NCBI GenBank assembly: GCA_021847175.1 | Contig: JAJZUI010000003.1 | Location: forward strand, 1-48,171 | Direction of reading: 5' to 3' | Origin: Pseudomonadota bacterium | GTDB lineage: Bacteria; Pseudomonadota; Alphaproteobacteria; Acetobacterales; Acetobacteraceae | DNA length: 48,171 nucleotides | In this document: positions 36,568 through 45,400 of the stretch, piece after piece | How the letters are laid out: every line of letters begins with the position of its first letter | How positions within the stretch are numbered: position 1 is the first letter of the stretch | The notes under the pieces: model-generated | Database searches by the model: none | Seen by the model: only the letters and a program-made list of their open reading frames with translations | Told to the model about the DNA's origin: nothing | Program-made: the position numbers and the translations under genes

Positions 36568-37203
36568 ATGGCGAAGCTTTCCATCGCCCTCGCCGCCGCT
36601 GCCGTGGTCGGTATGACCGCGGGAGCGCAGGCACAAACCAATCCGAGTGCGAACCAGATCATCAAGGCACTGCAGCCGACTGGCACCATCTCCGGCACGA
36701 CGCGCGGCATCCGCCCCGCCGGCACGCCGCCGCCGACGCCGGCGCCAGCCCCGACCGTCCCGGCCGCCATGCCGGCGACCGCGGCGCCCGGCGTGAGCGT
36801 GGCCACTCAGCCCGCCAGCACGCCCGCGCCTGGCGCGACCCAGGCGACCAAGCCGCCGTCGGTCAACCTGTCGGTGGAGTTCGCCAATGGCTCCGCGGCG
36901 CTTACGCCGGCGGCGCGGCATACGCTCGACCAATTGGGCAAGGCGCTGACCTCGGCCGAGCTCGCGAGCTACCGCTTCCGCATCGCCGGCCACACGGACA
37001 CGGTCGGCACCCACGCCTACAACCTTACGCTCTCGCAACAGCGGGCGGACGCGGTGGCGCATTACCTCGAGAGCAAGTTCTCGATCCCCGCCTCGCGGCT
37101 GCAGGCGATTGGGCGCGGCGAGCAGGGCCTGCTGGTGCCGACGCCGCCCCAGACGCCGGAGCCTCGCAACCGCCGCGTCCAGATCACCAACCTCGGCACC
37201 TGA
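36568..37203 (+). CDS. Secreted OmpA-family peptidoglycan-binding protein
   Basis: The 211-residue product has a signal peptide (MAKLSIALAAAAVVGMTAG, cleavage probably after A22 in AQA-QTN), a Pro/Ala/Thr-rich linker (about 45-95) and a C-terminal OmpA domain (VEFANGSAALTPAARHTLDQ, FRIAGHTDTVGTHAYN, LSQQRADAV, NRRVQI). OmpA domains bind diaminopimelate in peptidoglycan. No lipobox is present, so it is a soluble periplasmic protein. It follows the T6SS methyltransferase after 83 bp, in which TTTTAAATCGAG may be part of a promoter. It could anchor the T6SS or the exoprotein at the cell wall. Confidence 0.88.
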   Translation: MAKLSIALAAAAVVGMTAGAQAQTNPSANQIIKALQPTGTISGTTRGIRPAGTPPPTPAPAPTVPAAMPATAAPGVSVATQPASTPAPGATQATKPPSVNLSVEFANGSAALTPAARHTLDQLGKALTSAELASYRFRIAGHTDTVGTHAYNLTLSQQRADAVAHYLESKFSIPASRLQAIGRGEQGLLVPTPPQTPEPRNRRVQITNLGT

Positions 37204-37207
37204 GACC

Positions 37208-37239
37208 TATCCGGCCGGATGAAACCATCCGGCCGGATA
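37208..37239. terminator. Bidirectional terminator between ompA-like and kinase genes
   Basis: TATCCGGCCGGAT (37208-37220) and ATCCGGCCGGATA (37227-37239) form a perfect 13-bp stem with loop GAAACC. Because ATCCGGCCGGAT is itself palindromic, the two arms are also direct repeats. It stands between convergent genes ending at 37203 (+) and 37270 (-), so it can end both transcripts. Confidence 0.8.
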
Positions 37240-37269
37240 CCGCACGCTACCTTGTAGCCGGCGCGCGCG

Positions 37270-39372
37270 TCACTGCGCCGCGGTGCGCACGAGGATCGCG
37301 CGCACCGACACTTTCACGCCCTTGGCCTCGGCGGCCTGGATCGCCGGTCCGAGGGCCGCGAGATAGGCCGAAAGCGTGTCGTTCGCTGGGCGCGGCGTGC
37401 TGAACAGCGGCGCCGAGGACGCGATGGCGAGAATCATGTCGGTGCCGTAGGGCGGTGCCACGGTCCAGCCGATCGTGGACGCGCTGCAGTTGCAGAACGC
37501 CGGGTCGCCGATCGCGACCGTCGCCCCCGCCGGCAGCACCTTCGAGGCTGCCGCCGCGTCGACAGGGAGGTGTTTCACCGTCCCGTCCGGCAGCGTGATG
37601 TCGAGCATCTTCTCGTCGGCAGATGGCTGCAGGTGCGCGAGGCTGCCGTCGTTGGCGATGTAGTCCACCAGCAGGTAGCTCGGATAATCGGGCAGGCGCA
37701 GCTGCGGGATGACGTGCGCGTCCTTGAGCAGGCGCCCGGAGGCGCCGGCGAGGGAGAGGCCGAGTGCCGGCGCGGTGCCGAAGGCGGGAACCGCCGCGTG
37801 CACCGCATCAAGCACCGGGCAGTAGGGGCCGGAGAACGTATCGACCCCGAGCGTCGCCTGCGACGCGCCGGCGCTCGCCAGCGCCTGGCGCAGGGCTGAA
37901 CGCTGCGCCTCGCCGAGCAATCCGCCGACCTGCACGCCGCCGTCGGACGCAACGGAGCCATCGAGCATGGCGCACGGGACCGGCCCCAGCGCCGCCGCGA
38001 GGTGCCGACTCAGCGCCGCGGTATCGATCGCCGGCGCCGGTGTCGGCGCGGGTGAGGCGGCCGGGGCGGGCGATGGAGCCGGGGTTGGCGTGGGCGTCGG
38101 CATGGGCGCGGGGGTCGTCGTTGGCGCCGGGGTTGGCGCCGGTATGGGGGCCGGTTGGGGCGTCGCCGGTTGGGGCGCCGGTGCGGGGGCGGATTTCGGG
38201 GCGGGTGCCGGGGTCGGCGTCGGGGCTGGTGCCGGTGCCGGCTTGGGCGCGGGCGCCGTTGCCGGGGTGGAGACGGGCGCGGGTTTTGGTGCGGGCGTCG
38301 GCGTGTTGCCGCCGAGCAGGAAATATCCGCCCGCCGCGACCGCCACGACCACCGCCGCGATGCCGCCGAGCAGTAGTGCCCTGCCACCCTGCGACGGTTT
38401 CGGTTCCGGACCGGGCGACGGAGCTGGCACCGCAGCAGGTGGCGTGAGCGGCGCGTTGCCGAGCGCGATCCCGGCGGCGCTGCTCATCACCAGCGTCGCC
38501 TCGGTGGCGTCGCCCTCACCAGCGGCCCTTGCGGCCGCCACGGCCGGTTCGCCACCGCCCTCCATCGCCTGGCGCAAGGCGGCCGCGAAGGCGGCGGCGT
38601 TGGGGAAGCGCGCGTCGGGGCGCTTGGCCATCGCGCGCGCCACCACCGCGTCGAAGGCATGCGGCGCAGTCACCGAGAGATCCGACGGGCGCGGCGGATC
38701 CGTGTTCAGCACCTTGTGCATGATCGCCGTCATGCTGCCGTCGAACGGCCGCTCGCCGGTGAGCATCTGGTAGAGAACGACGCCCGCGGAATAGATGTCG
38801 GTGCGCAGATCGACCGTCTGGCCCATGAACTGCTCGGGCGACATGTAGGCGGGCGTGCCCATGATCGTGCCCGCCTGCGTCATGCTGCTGCTCTCGATGC
38901 GGGCGATGCCGAAATCGGCAATCTTCACCGTGCCGTCGCGCGTCAGCATGATGTTGGCGGGCTTGATGTCACGATGCACCACGCCTCGCTCGTGGCTGTA
39001 GGCGAGGCCGGCGAGCAGCCCCTCCATCACCCGCACGATCTCCCTGGGCGGCAGGCGCTCGTTGGCGTCGAGAACCGCCTTGAGCGAGCGGCCGTCGATG
39101 AACTCCATCACGATGTAGGCGAGGCTGTCGGTCTCGCCGTAATCGAAGATGCCGACGATATTGGGATGCGCGAGGCGTCCCGCGGCCTGCGCCTCGCGCT
39201 TGAAGCGCGCGAACTCATCCACCGCCTCGGTGTCGTTCGGGTCGGGCCGCACCGCGGTCTTGATGGCGACGCGGCGGTCGATCACCGGATCGAGGGCGTC
39301 GTAGACCGTGCCCATCGCCCCTTTGCCGAGGACGCCGCGGATTTCGTACTTGCCGAGCTTCTCGCCTTCCAC
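37270..39372 (-). CDS. ppkA: Membrane Ser/Thr protein kinase with periplasmic DUF4384-like domain (PpkA type)
   Basis: The likely start GTG 39370-39372 gives 700 residues, 28 bp after the CHAT stop; an ATG at 39468 would overlap that gene. The Hanks-type kinase domain is complete: GKGAMGTVY loop, K38 in [11 protein letters not shown] with D135 (133-140), DFG at 153-155 and [10 protein letters not shown]. One membrane segment lies at about 330-350 ([20 protein letters not shown]), then a Pro/Ala/Thr-rich stretch of 120 residues. The periplasmic C terminus has a BON-like part ([26 protein letters not shown]) and a DUF4384-like part ([27 protein letters not shown]). It is the only kinase seen near the T6SS, so it is the likely partner of PppA and TagH. 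Confidence 0.9.
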   Translation of the reverse strand: MEGEKLGKYEIRGVLGKGAMGTVYDALDPVIDRRVAIKTAVRPDPNDTEAVDEFARFKREAQAAGRLAHPNIVGIFDYGETDSLAYIVMEFIDGRSLKAVLDANERLPPREIVRVMEGLLAGLAYSHERGVVHRDIKPANIMLTRDGTVKIADFGIARIESSSMTQAGTIMGTPAYMSPEQFMGQTVDLRTDIYSAGVVLYQMLTGERPFDGSMTAIMHKVLNTDPPRPSDLSVTAPHAFDAVVARAMAKRPDARFPNAAAFAAALRQAMEGGGEPAVAAARAAGEGDATEATLVMSSAAGIALGNAPLTPPAAVPAPSPGPEPKPSQGGRALLLGGIAAVVVAVAAGGYFLLGGNTPTPAPKPAPVSTPATAPAPKPAPAPAPTPTPAPAPKSAPAPAPQPATPQPAPIPAPTPAPTTTPAPMPTPTPTPAPSPAPAASPAPTPAPAIDTAALSRHLAAALGPVPCAMLDGSVASDGGVQVGGLLGEAQRSALRQALASAGASQATLGVDTFSGPYCPVLDAVHAAVPAFGTAPALGLSLAGASGRLLKDAHVIPQLRLPDYPSYLLVDYIANDGSLAHLQPSADEKMLDITLPDGTVKHLPVDAAAASKVLPAGATVAIGDPAFCNCSASTIGWTVAPPYGTDMILAIASSAPLFSTPRPANDTLSAYLAALGPAIQAAEAKGVKVSVRAILVRTAAQ

Positions 39373-39400
39373 GCCGTCCGTTCCCGTCTTGCGACGGCGA

Positions 39401-42400
39401 CTATAGCGGCGCGTTGTGGCGCGTGGGAGATGCGGAAGCCGTGGTGTGCATGCCCTCGCCGCCGCCATCGCCGATCAGCGCGAACGGCGCCCAGTAGAAC
39501 GGGTGCGAGAGCTCCGCCGGAAGCCCCTTCCCCGCGCCGTCGATCATCGCGAGTTCCGCCGAGCGTAGCGCGCCGCCCAGCCCCGCCGAGGGCCTTGCCG
39601 CGTAGCGCGCGAGCGTGTCGGCGATCAGGTAGGCGGCGGTCTGGTCGTTCACCGACCAGTGCGTGACGATCAGCGCCCGAGCGCCGGCGTAGAAAAACGC
39701 GCGCGCCAGGCCGGACAGGGCTTCACCCGCCTGCCCGCCGGAAGGCCCACCTGTGTTGCAGGCCGAGAGGATCACCGCGTTGGCATCCAGATGCAGCCCC
39801 GTCACCTCGGAGGCGGTCAGCAGCGCGCCGGACGCGTTCCTCGCCCCGGCGGGCGCCGAGGTCACGATCGCCGGCTCGTTCTGGCAGGCGAGGTCCGTGG
39901 GCAGCAGCGCATGGGTGGCGAAGTGGAGGATGCGGTAGCGGCTGAGCGGCAGCTTCTCGACCGCCGCGGCTGTGAAGGCGGGACCGAGCAGTTCGTCGCG
40001 CCTGCTGGCGCCCAGCAGTTCCCGCGCCGCCGTGAGCTCGCGCGTGGCATAGGGCAGCGGCGGCAGGCCGGCAAAGAGCTGCGCGCTGTCGCCGCAGCGC
40101 GCGCCGAAGCTCGCCTGCGCCTGCGCCAGCGTCACCGGCTGGAAATCGCCGAAGCCGAACCAGGGCCTGGTCGCGCGCGACGTGCCGGCGACGCGGCGCA
40201 GCGAAACGAAGTTCGCCGCCGCCGGCACGTGCGCCACCGTCATCTCGCGGATGAGCCAGGGCGCGGCACCGAGATCGCCGGCGTTGCCGGGCGCGGTCAG
40301 GAGCAGCGCGAAGGGCAGCGACAGCAGCGGCCCGCTCGGCGCCACGACGAGACGGCGCGTGCCCGCGAAGGCCTTGCCGAAGCCGCCGAACACGTCCTGG
40401 TAGAGGGTGTGCGCGTCGGCGACGTCGAAGGGCGGCGGCGCAGCACTCGTGCCCTCGATGCTGGCGCGGATGTGCTGCACCAGCCCGACCATGCGCGGCT
40501 CGCCGCCCGGGATGCGCGCCACGTGGATGGCGCCGTCGCGCAGCAGGAACGACCAGCCGTGGTTCGGGCCCAGCACGGTATCGACGAAGGCCTCGCCCGG
40601 CCGCAGGGCGGCGAAGACCTGCTTCGCGCTCGCCACCTGCTGCACCAGCTGGCCATAGTTCGGCGCCGCCGCCTGCAGCGCCGCATCGGCGTTGGCGAGC
40701 GTCTTGCGCGCCTCCGCGATGCGCGCCTCGAGCGCGGCCGGCGCGGCGGCCTGGCCGGTGATCTGCTGCATGCGGTCGCGCTCGCGGTAGAGCCGGCTCA
40801 GCGCCTGCGCCGCATCCTGCCGCGCGCGGATCGCGGCACCGACCTTCGGGTTGCGCGCATTCGCCGCCAGCCGCGCCGTCGCCTGCGCGATTTCGGTGCT
40901 GGTCACCGTGCCCTGCGCGAGCTGGCTCGCCGCGAACATCTCGGCGAGGAGGTCCTGGGCCTTGGGGCCGTGCGCGTTGGCTGCATAGGCGTCGAGGCAG
41001 GGGTCGATGAGCGTCGCGCTGGTGCCGAGCTTGAGGTCGCGCAGCAGCCCGATGGCGCGATGGCACAGGCCGAGCGCCGCGTCGGGCTGACCGGCGGCGA
41101 CCAGCTGGCCGGCGCGCAGCAGCTCGGTCTCCGCGACCGGCCGGCTGTCGGGGATCGCGCGGGCGAAGTCCGCGGCCGCCGCGCCGAAGGTGCTTGCCGC
41201 CGGACTGTGCAGGCCGGCGGCGCTGAGATCGGCCGCGGAGGTGCGCGTCAGCCGCGCCACCAGTACCGGCTGCGTGACCCCGTTGGCGGCCGCCAGCGTC
41301 TGGGCCGAGCGCAGGGCGGCGAGCGCCTCCTTCTGCTGGCCGAGCCGGCGCAGCACGATCGACTCGTAGCGCCGCACCTCGATCAGCCCGAGCAGGCTGT
41401 TGCGGGTGGTGATGTTCGTCAGAAGGTTGCGGTTAGGCAACAATTGGCCGAGATTGGCGCCGGGGCCGGCGAAGACCGAGCCCGCGGTGTCGGGCGCGGG
41501 CCTGGCTTCGAGCACCCCCTTCGGCAGCAACTGCGCGTAATCCTTGGCCGCCACGCGTAGCTGCTTCAGCGCGATCCTGAGATGGCCCTCGTTGAGCGCG
41601 TGCAGCGCCTCGTAGTGGTTGAGCCGCGCGATGGTCGTGGGATCGGAGGCGCGCGGCGCCAGTGCAGCGGCCTCCGCGAACAGGCGGTCCGCCTCGGGGT
41701 AATGGCCCTGGTCCGAGACCTGCAAGGCGAGGTCCATGATGGTGAGGGCGGTGTCAGGGTTGTGCTGCCCCAGCGCCTTGCGCTGCAGCGCCAGCGCCGC
41801 GCGATAGGCCGCCTCGGCGCCGGCGAAATTCTCCGCCGCGTTGGCCTCGGCCGCGACGGTCATCAGCTGGTCGTACTGGCCGACATCGCCCGAGCTGAAG
41901 GCCTGGGCAGCGAGCCGGCTGGCCAGCAGCTCATCCGCGCCGGAGGTGACCGCGGCGCTCGCCGCCGACGGGCTGATGCGCCCGGCCATCACGCCCATCG
42001 CGCGTTCCATCGCCGGCAGTGCCGGCAGCACGCCGTCGGCGTACCAGCCCTGCCCGCCGATCGACGCGACAAGGGCCACGTGCGGCCAGCCGCCGACCCG
42101 CTGCGTGCACTGCAGCAGTTCCGCGGGTGAGCCGTTGAGGATCGTGGTCGCCTGCGGCGACTGGCAGCGGTAGCGGCTCTCCAGCGCCGAACGCCAGCTG
42201 CCGCCCGCGGCGAGCGCCGGCAGGGCGGCGGGGCTCACCCGGCCGGCCGAGGAGACCCGCGCGCTAGGCTGCTGCCAGGTGCCGCAATAGACGGAGCCGT
42301 TGCCGCCGTTGCGCAGCAGCGTGCACGCCTCGTTCGCGGTGTTGTGGCCGAGCGGCAGCCCGCCGACGTGCCCCCCCGGCAGCGAGGTGCCGGCGACGTA

Positions 42401-42472
42401 GGCTGAGGCCGGCGGCTGCGCGCAGCCGGCCAGGACCGTGAGCAGCACCAGCGGGACGAGGGGAAGGCGCAT
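39401..42472 (-). CDS. CHAT-protease lipoprotein with TPR-like repeats
   Basis: The 1023-residue product starts with a lipoprotein signal (MRLPLVPLVLLTVLAGC, lipidated C17), so it is fixed to a membrane facing the periplasm. The middle (about 190-500) has TPR-like helices (AEAAYRAALALQRKALGQHN, DTALTIMDLALQVSDQGHYP). The C terminus is a CHAT domain of the caspase-like clan: H854 in ILHFATHALL and C905 in ILSACNTGG form the expected dyad, followed by GLARAFFYAGARALIVTHWSVND. A region resembling the CHAT-linked N-terminal part, GEAFVDTVLGPNHGWSFLL, precedes it. It starts about 1 bp after the stop of the exoprotein gene. Most CHAT proteins are cytoplasmic; a lipid-anchored one is less usual. Confidence 0.93.
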   Translation of the reverse strand: MRLPLVPLVLLTVLAGCAQPPASAYVAGTSLPGGHVGGLPLGHNTANEACTLLRNGGNGSVYCGTWQQPSARVSSAGRVSPAALPALAAGGSWRSALESRYRCQSPQATTILNGSPAELLQCTQRVGGWPHVALVASIGGQGWYADGVLPALPAMERAMGVMAGRISPSAASAAVTSGADELLASRLAAQAFSSGDVGQYDQLMTVAAEANAAENFAGAEAAYRAALALQRKALGQHNPDTALTIMDLALQVSDQGHYPEADRLFAEAAALAPRASDPTTIARLNHYEALHALNEGHLRIALKQLRVAAKDYAQLLPKGVLEARPAPDTAGSVFAGPGANLGQLLPNRNLLTNITTRNSLLGLIEVRRYESIVLRRLGQQKEALAALRSAQTLAAANGVTQPVLVARLTRTSAADLSAAGLHSPAASTFGAAAADFARAIPDSRPVAETELLRAGQLVAAGQPDAALGLCHRAIGLLRDLKLGTSATLIDPCLDAYAANAHGPKAQDLLAEMFAASQLAQGTVTSTEIAQATARLAANARNPKVGAAIRARQDAAQALSRLYRERDRMQQITGQAAAPAALEARIAEARKTLANADAALQAAAPNYGQLVQQVASAKQVFAALRPGEAFVDTVLGPNHGWSFLLRDGAIHVARIPGGEPRMVGLVQHIRASIEGTSAAPPPFDVADAHTLYQDVFGGFGKAFAGTRRLVVAPSGPLLSLPFALLLTAPGNAGDLGAAPWLIREMTVAHVPAAANFVSLRRVAGTSRATRPWFGFGDFQPVTLAQAQASFGARCGDSAQLFAGLPPLPYATRELTAARELLGASRRDELLGPAFTAAAVEKLPLSRYRILHFATHALLPTDLACQNEPAIVTSAPAGARNASGALLTASEVTGLHLDANAVILSACNTGGPSGGQAGEALSGLARAFFYAGARALIVTHWSVNDQTAAYLIADTLARYAARPSAGLGGALRSAELAMIDGAGKGLPAELSHPFYWAPFALIGDGGGEGMHTTASASPTRHNAPL

Positions 42473-42473
42473 G

Positions 42474-45400
42474 TCAGTAATCCTTCCGCGCGATGCCCGG
42501 CAGCAGGATCTGAAAGTCGTTGTTCTGCGGCGGGGCCACCGACAGCATGAGACCGTTCAACGGGTTCGAGGGTATGACAAGAACCACCGGCAGCACCACG
42601 CACGAGACCGACTCGATCGGGCAATTGTTAAGCGTGTAGTTGCCGTTCTGCGCCGGCACGATCTTCGAGTTCTGTGCCGCCGTGGTGCCGGTGAGCGAAC
42701 CGACGGAGCCGTTAAGTCTTGCGCTGCCGACGCCGCCGATCACGGTGAGGCCGGCAACATTGAGGTTGCCGGTCGCGCTGCCGCCCTGGATGCCGAGGAT
42801 GAGGTTGAGCGCCGAGCCCTGGAGGTTCGCGAGCGAGACCGTGCCGCCCGTGAGCGGCAGTTGCAGCCGCAGCGTCGCCGACGGCGCGTTGCCAGGCGAA
42901 ACGGTGGTCTGGCCGACCTGCCGGATCTGCGCGTTCGGGCCGCTGACGCTGATGTAGCTACCGGGATTGGAAGGCGCCGCGCCGATCTGCTGGCTGGTCG
43001 GCAGCCCGTCGGTCACGATGTTGCCGGCGATGGTGACCTGGCCGATCGCGCTGATGGCGAGGTAGCCGGCGACGATCGGGCCCTGGATGACGAGCGGCAG
43101 GTTGTCGCCCAGCGCCAGCGTGCTGCCGGACATGACGAAGGGTCCAAGCGTGCCGACGTAATCGCCGCTGCCGAAATCGGCGAGTTGCGTCGCCGAGCCG
43201 GTGATCCTGCCCGCCACCAGTCCGCCTGAGACGTGCTGGACCGTACTCGTGCTCGCGAGGCTCCAGGTGTTGGCGACCGTGAGGTCGCCCGTGACGACGA
43301 CGGGCTGGGTCTCGCGGAGGTAGAAATTGGCGACGTCCAACGGGCCCGTGATCGTGAGCGGCGCACCGTCAACGAGGGACAGGTTCTGGCCATGCGCGGC
43401 GATGGTGCCGAGCGTGCCGATCCGGTTGCCGGTCTGCGCCAGGTCGATCCCGCCGCTGGCGACCCTTGCGGACAGGGCGGTGTTGCCCGTTATGGAGCCG
43501 ACGGCGGTCTCGATCACGGCGGTCGTAAGGCCCCGCGTGCTCGAGGTGAGGGCGACAGCCGGCGCCGCGATCGGGCCGTTGAGAACGATGGCCGGCACGT
43601 TGGCGCCGGCGAACCCATTGCCGGCCGTGAGGGAAACCACGCCGCCGGAGGTGAGCGGCGCGTCGACGGCGATCGCGATGCCGGTGGCGCTGTCCGTGAT
43701 CGTGAGATTGCCGCCAGCCGCGATCGGGCTGGAAAGCGCGAGCGGGATCGTGTCGGCGACGAGGAACGCTCCGGTGGTCGCGTGCCCGGCGACGCTGCTG
43801 ATGCGGTTGCCCGTGCCGGCGAGCGCGACACCACCGCTCGCGGCCGCCGCGCTGACGACGGTGGCGCCGGCCGGACCCTCGAGCACGCTCGAGGACGATT
43901 GCAGGATCGCAGCGCCCGGGATGCCCGCAGCGGTGCTCGCGAGCGCGATGGCCGACCCCATGAGGGTGCCGTCCAGCGTCATCGGCACCCCAGCTCGGGC
44001 GCTATCTGTCAGCACGATGTTGCCCGTGGCGGCGGACAGCATGCCGGATTGCACGAGCGGCGCGACGTCGGCGATCGCGATGCCGCCGGGCGCGGCAAGC
44101 CCGGTGACGGCATCGATCGAATTGTTAACGGAACCCAACGACACGCCGCCGCCGCCGATGCCGCCGGTGCTGGTCAGCACCATCGCACGCACCGCGCCGC
44201 CCGTGCCCTCGCCGAACCCGCTCGCCGCGGTCACGTCGAGCGTGCCGGCGCCGGCATCGAGCGTGCCCGCCACCGCGACCGGGCCCGCGTTCGCGACCAG
44301 CGTGACGCCGTTGGCGCCGGCGAGCGAGCCGGTGACGCGCATGCCTGCGGGATCGGTAATCGCCACCGTGTTGGCGACGAGCCCGCTGATGGTCAGCGGC
44401 GCGATATCGTTGATCAGGACGTCGCCGCTCGACACCAGCGGCGCGCCAATGATGTCGATCGAGCTGGCTTGGATGGTGAGGTCGCCGAGGCCAGCGTGGC
44501 TCAGCAAGGTTGCGGCAACGATCGTTCCGCTTCCGAGGAGCTGGGTAAAGGCGCTGCCGGAAATGTCGAGCGTGCCGGGGGTCAGCAGCGAGCCGGACAG
44601 CAGCGCACTCCCCGACGGGGTCGCGAGCCGCACCCCGACGGTGCCGGAGATCGTTCCCATCACGTTCAGCGCAGTTCCGGCGGCATTATCCGTCACGGCC
44701 ACGCTCGCCGCGCTCACGGAGGCCGGGATCAGCAGCGGCGCCTGGTCCGCGAGGGTGAGAACGTATCCGGGCAGCGACAGGGCGCCGAGCACGCCGATGC
44801 TGTTCGCCGAGGCGCCCAGCAGCACGTTGCCGCCCAGGCCGCCAGTGCTTTGCAGCGTGCTGGCGAGGATCGCGCCGCCGCTCTGCGTCGCCCCGGCGGC
44901 GCTCGTCAGATCCACGATTGCGCCGGGCGAGCCCACGGTCCCGGACAGCAGCAGCGGCCCCGCGATCGCATCCAGGCTCACCAGGGACGTGCCGGAAGCC
45001 TCGCCGGTCACCGAGATGGTCGGCGCCGCGAGCATGATGCCTGTCCCGCTGACGCTGCCCAGGACGGCGAGCGACTGCGCCGAGAGCACATCCACGCCGC
45101 CGGCCGATGCGAGCGAGCCGAGTGCGGCGATACTGTTGCCGGCGAGGGCCAGGTTGAGCGAGGCGACACCGGAGGCGCTCTGCACCACCCCCGCGCGCAC
45201 CGTCCCCGCGCTCTGCGTCACCGCGCCAGGCGAGCTCACGTCCAGCACGCCGCCCGCTCCCGCGTCGACGGAACCGGCCAGCAGCAGACCGCCCGCGTTC
45301 TTCGCGTCCAGCGTGATCCCAGACGCACTCAGCGGGCCGTCCACCACCAGCGGCTGGTTGTCGATCAGCGCGAAGCTGCCGCCCGTCACCGCGAACGTGC

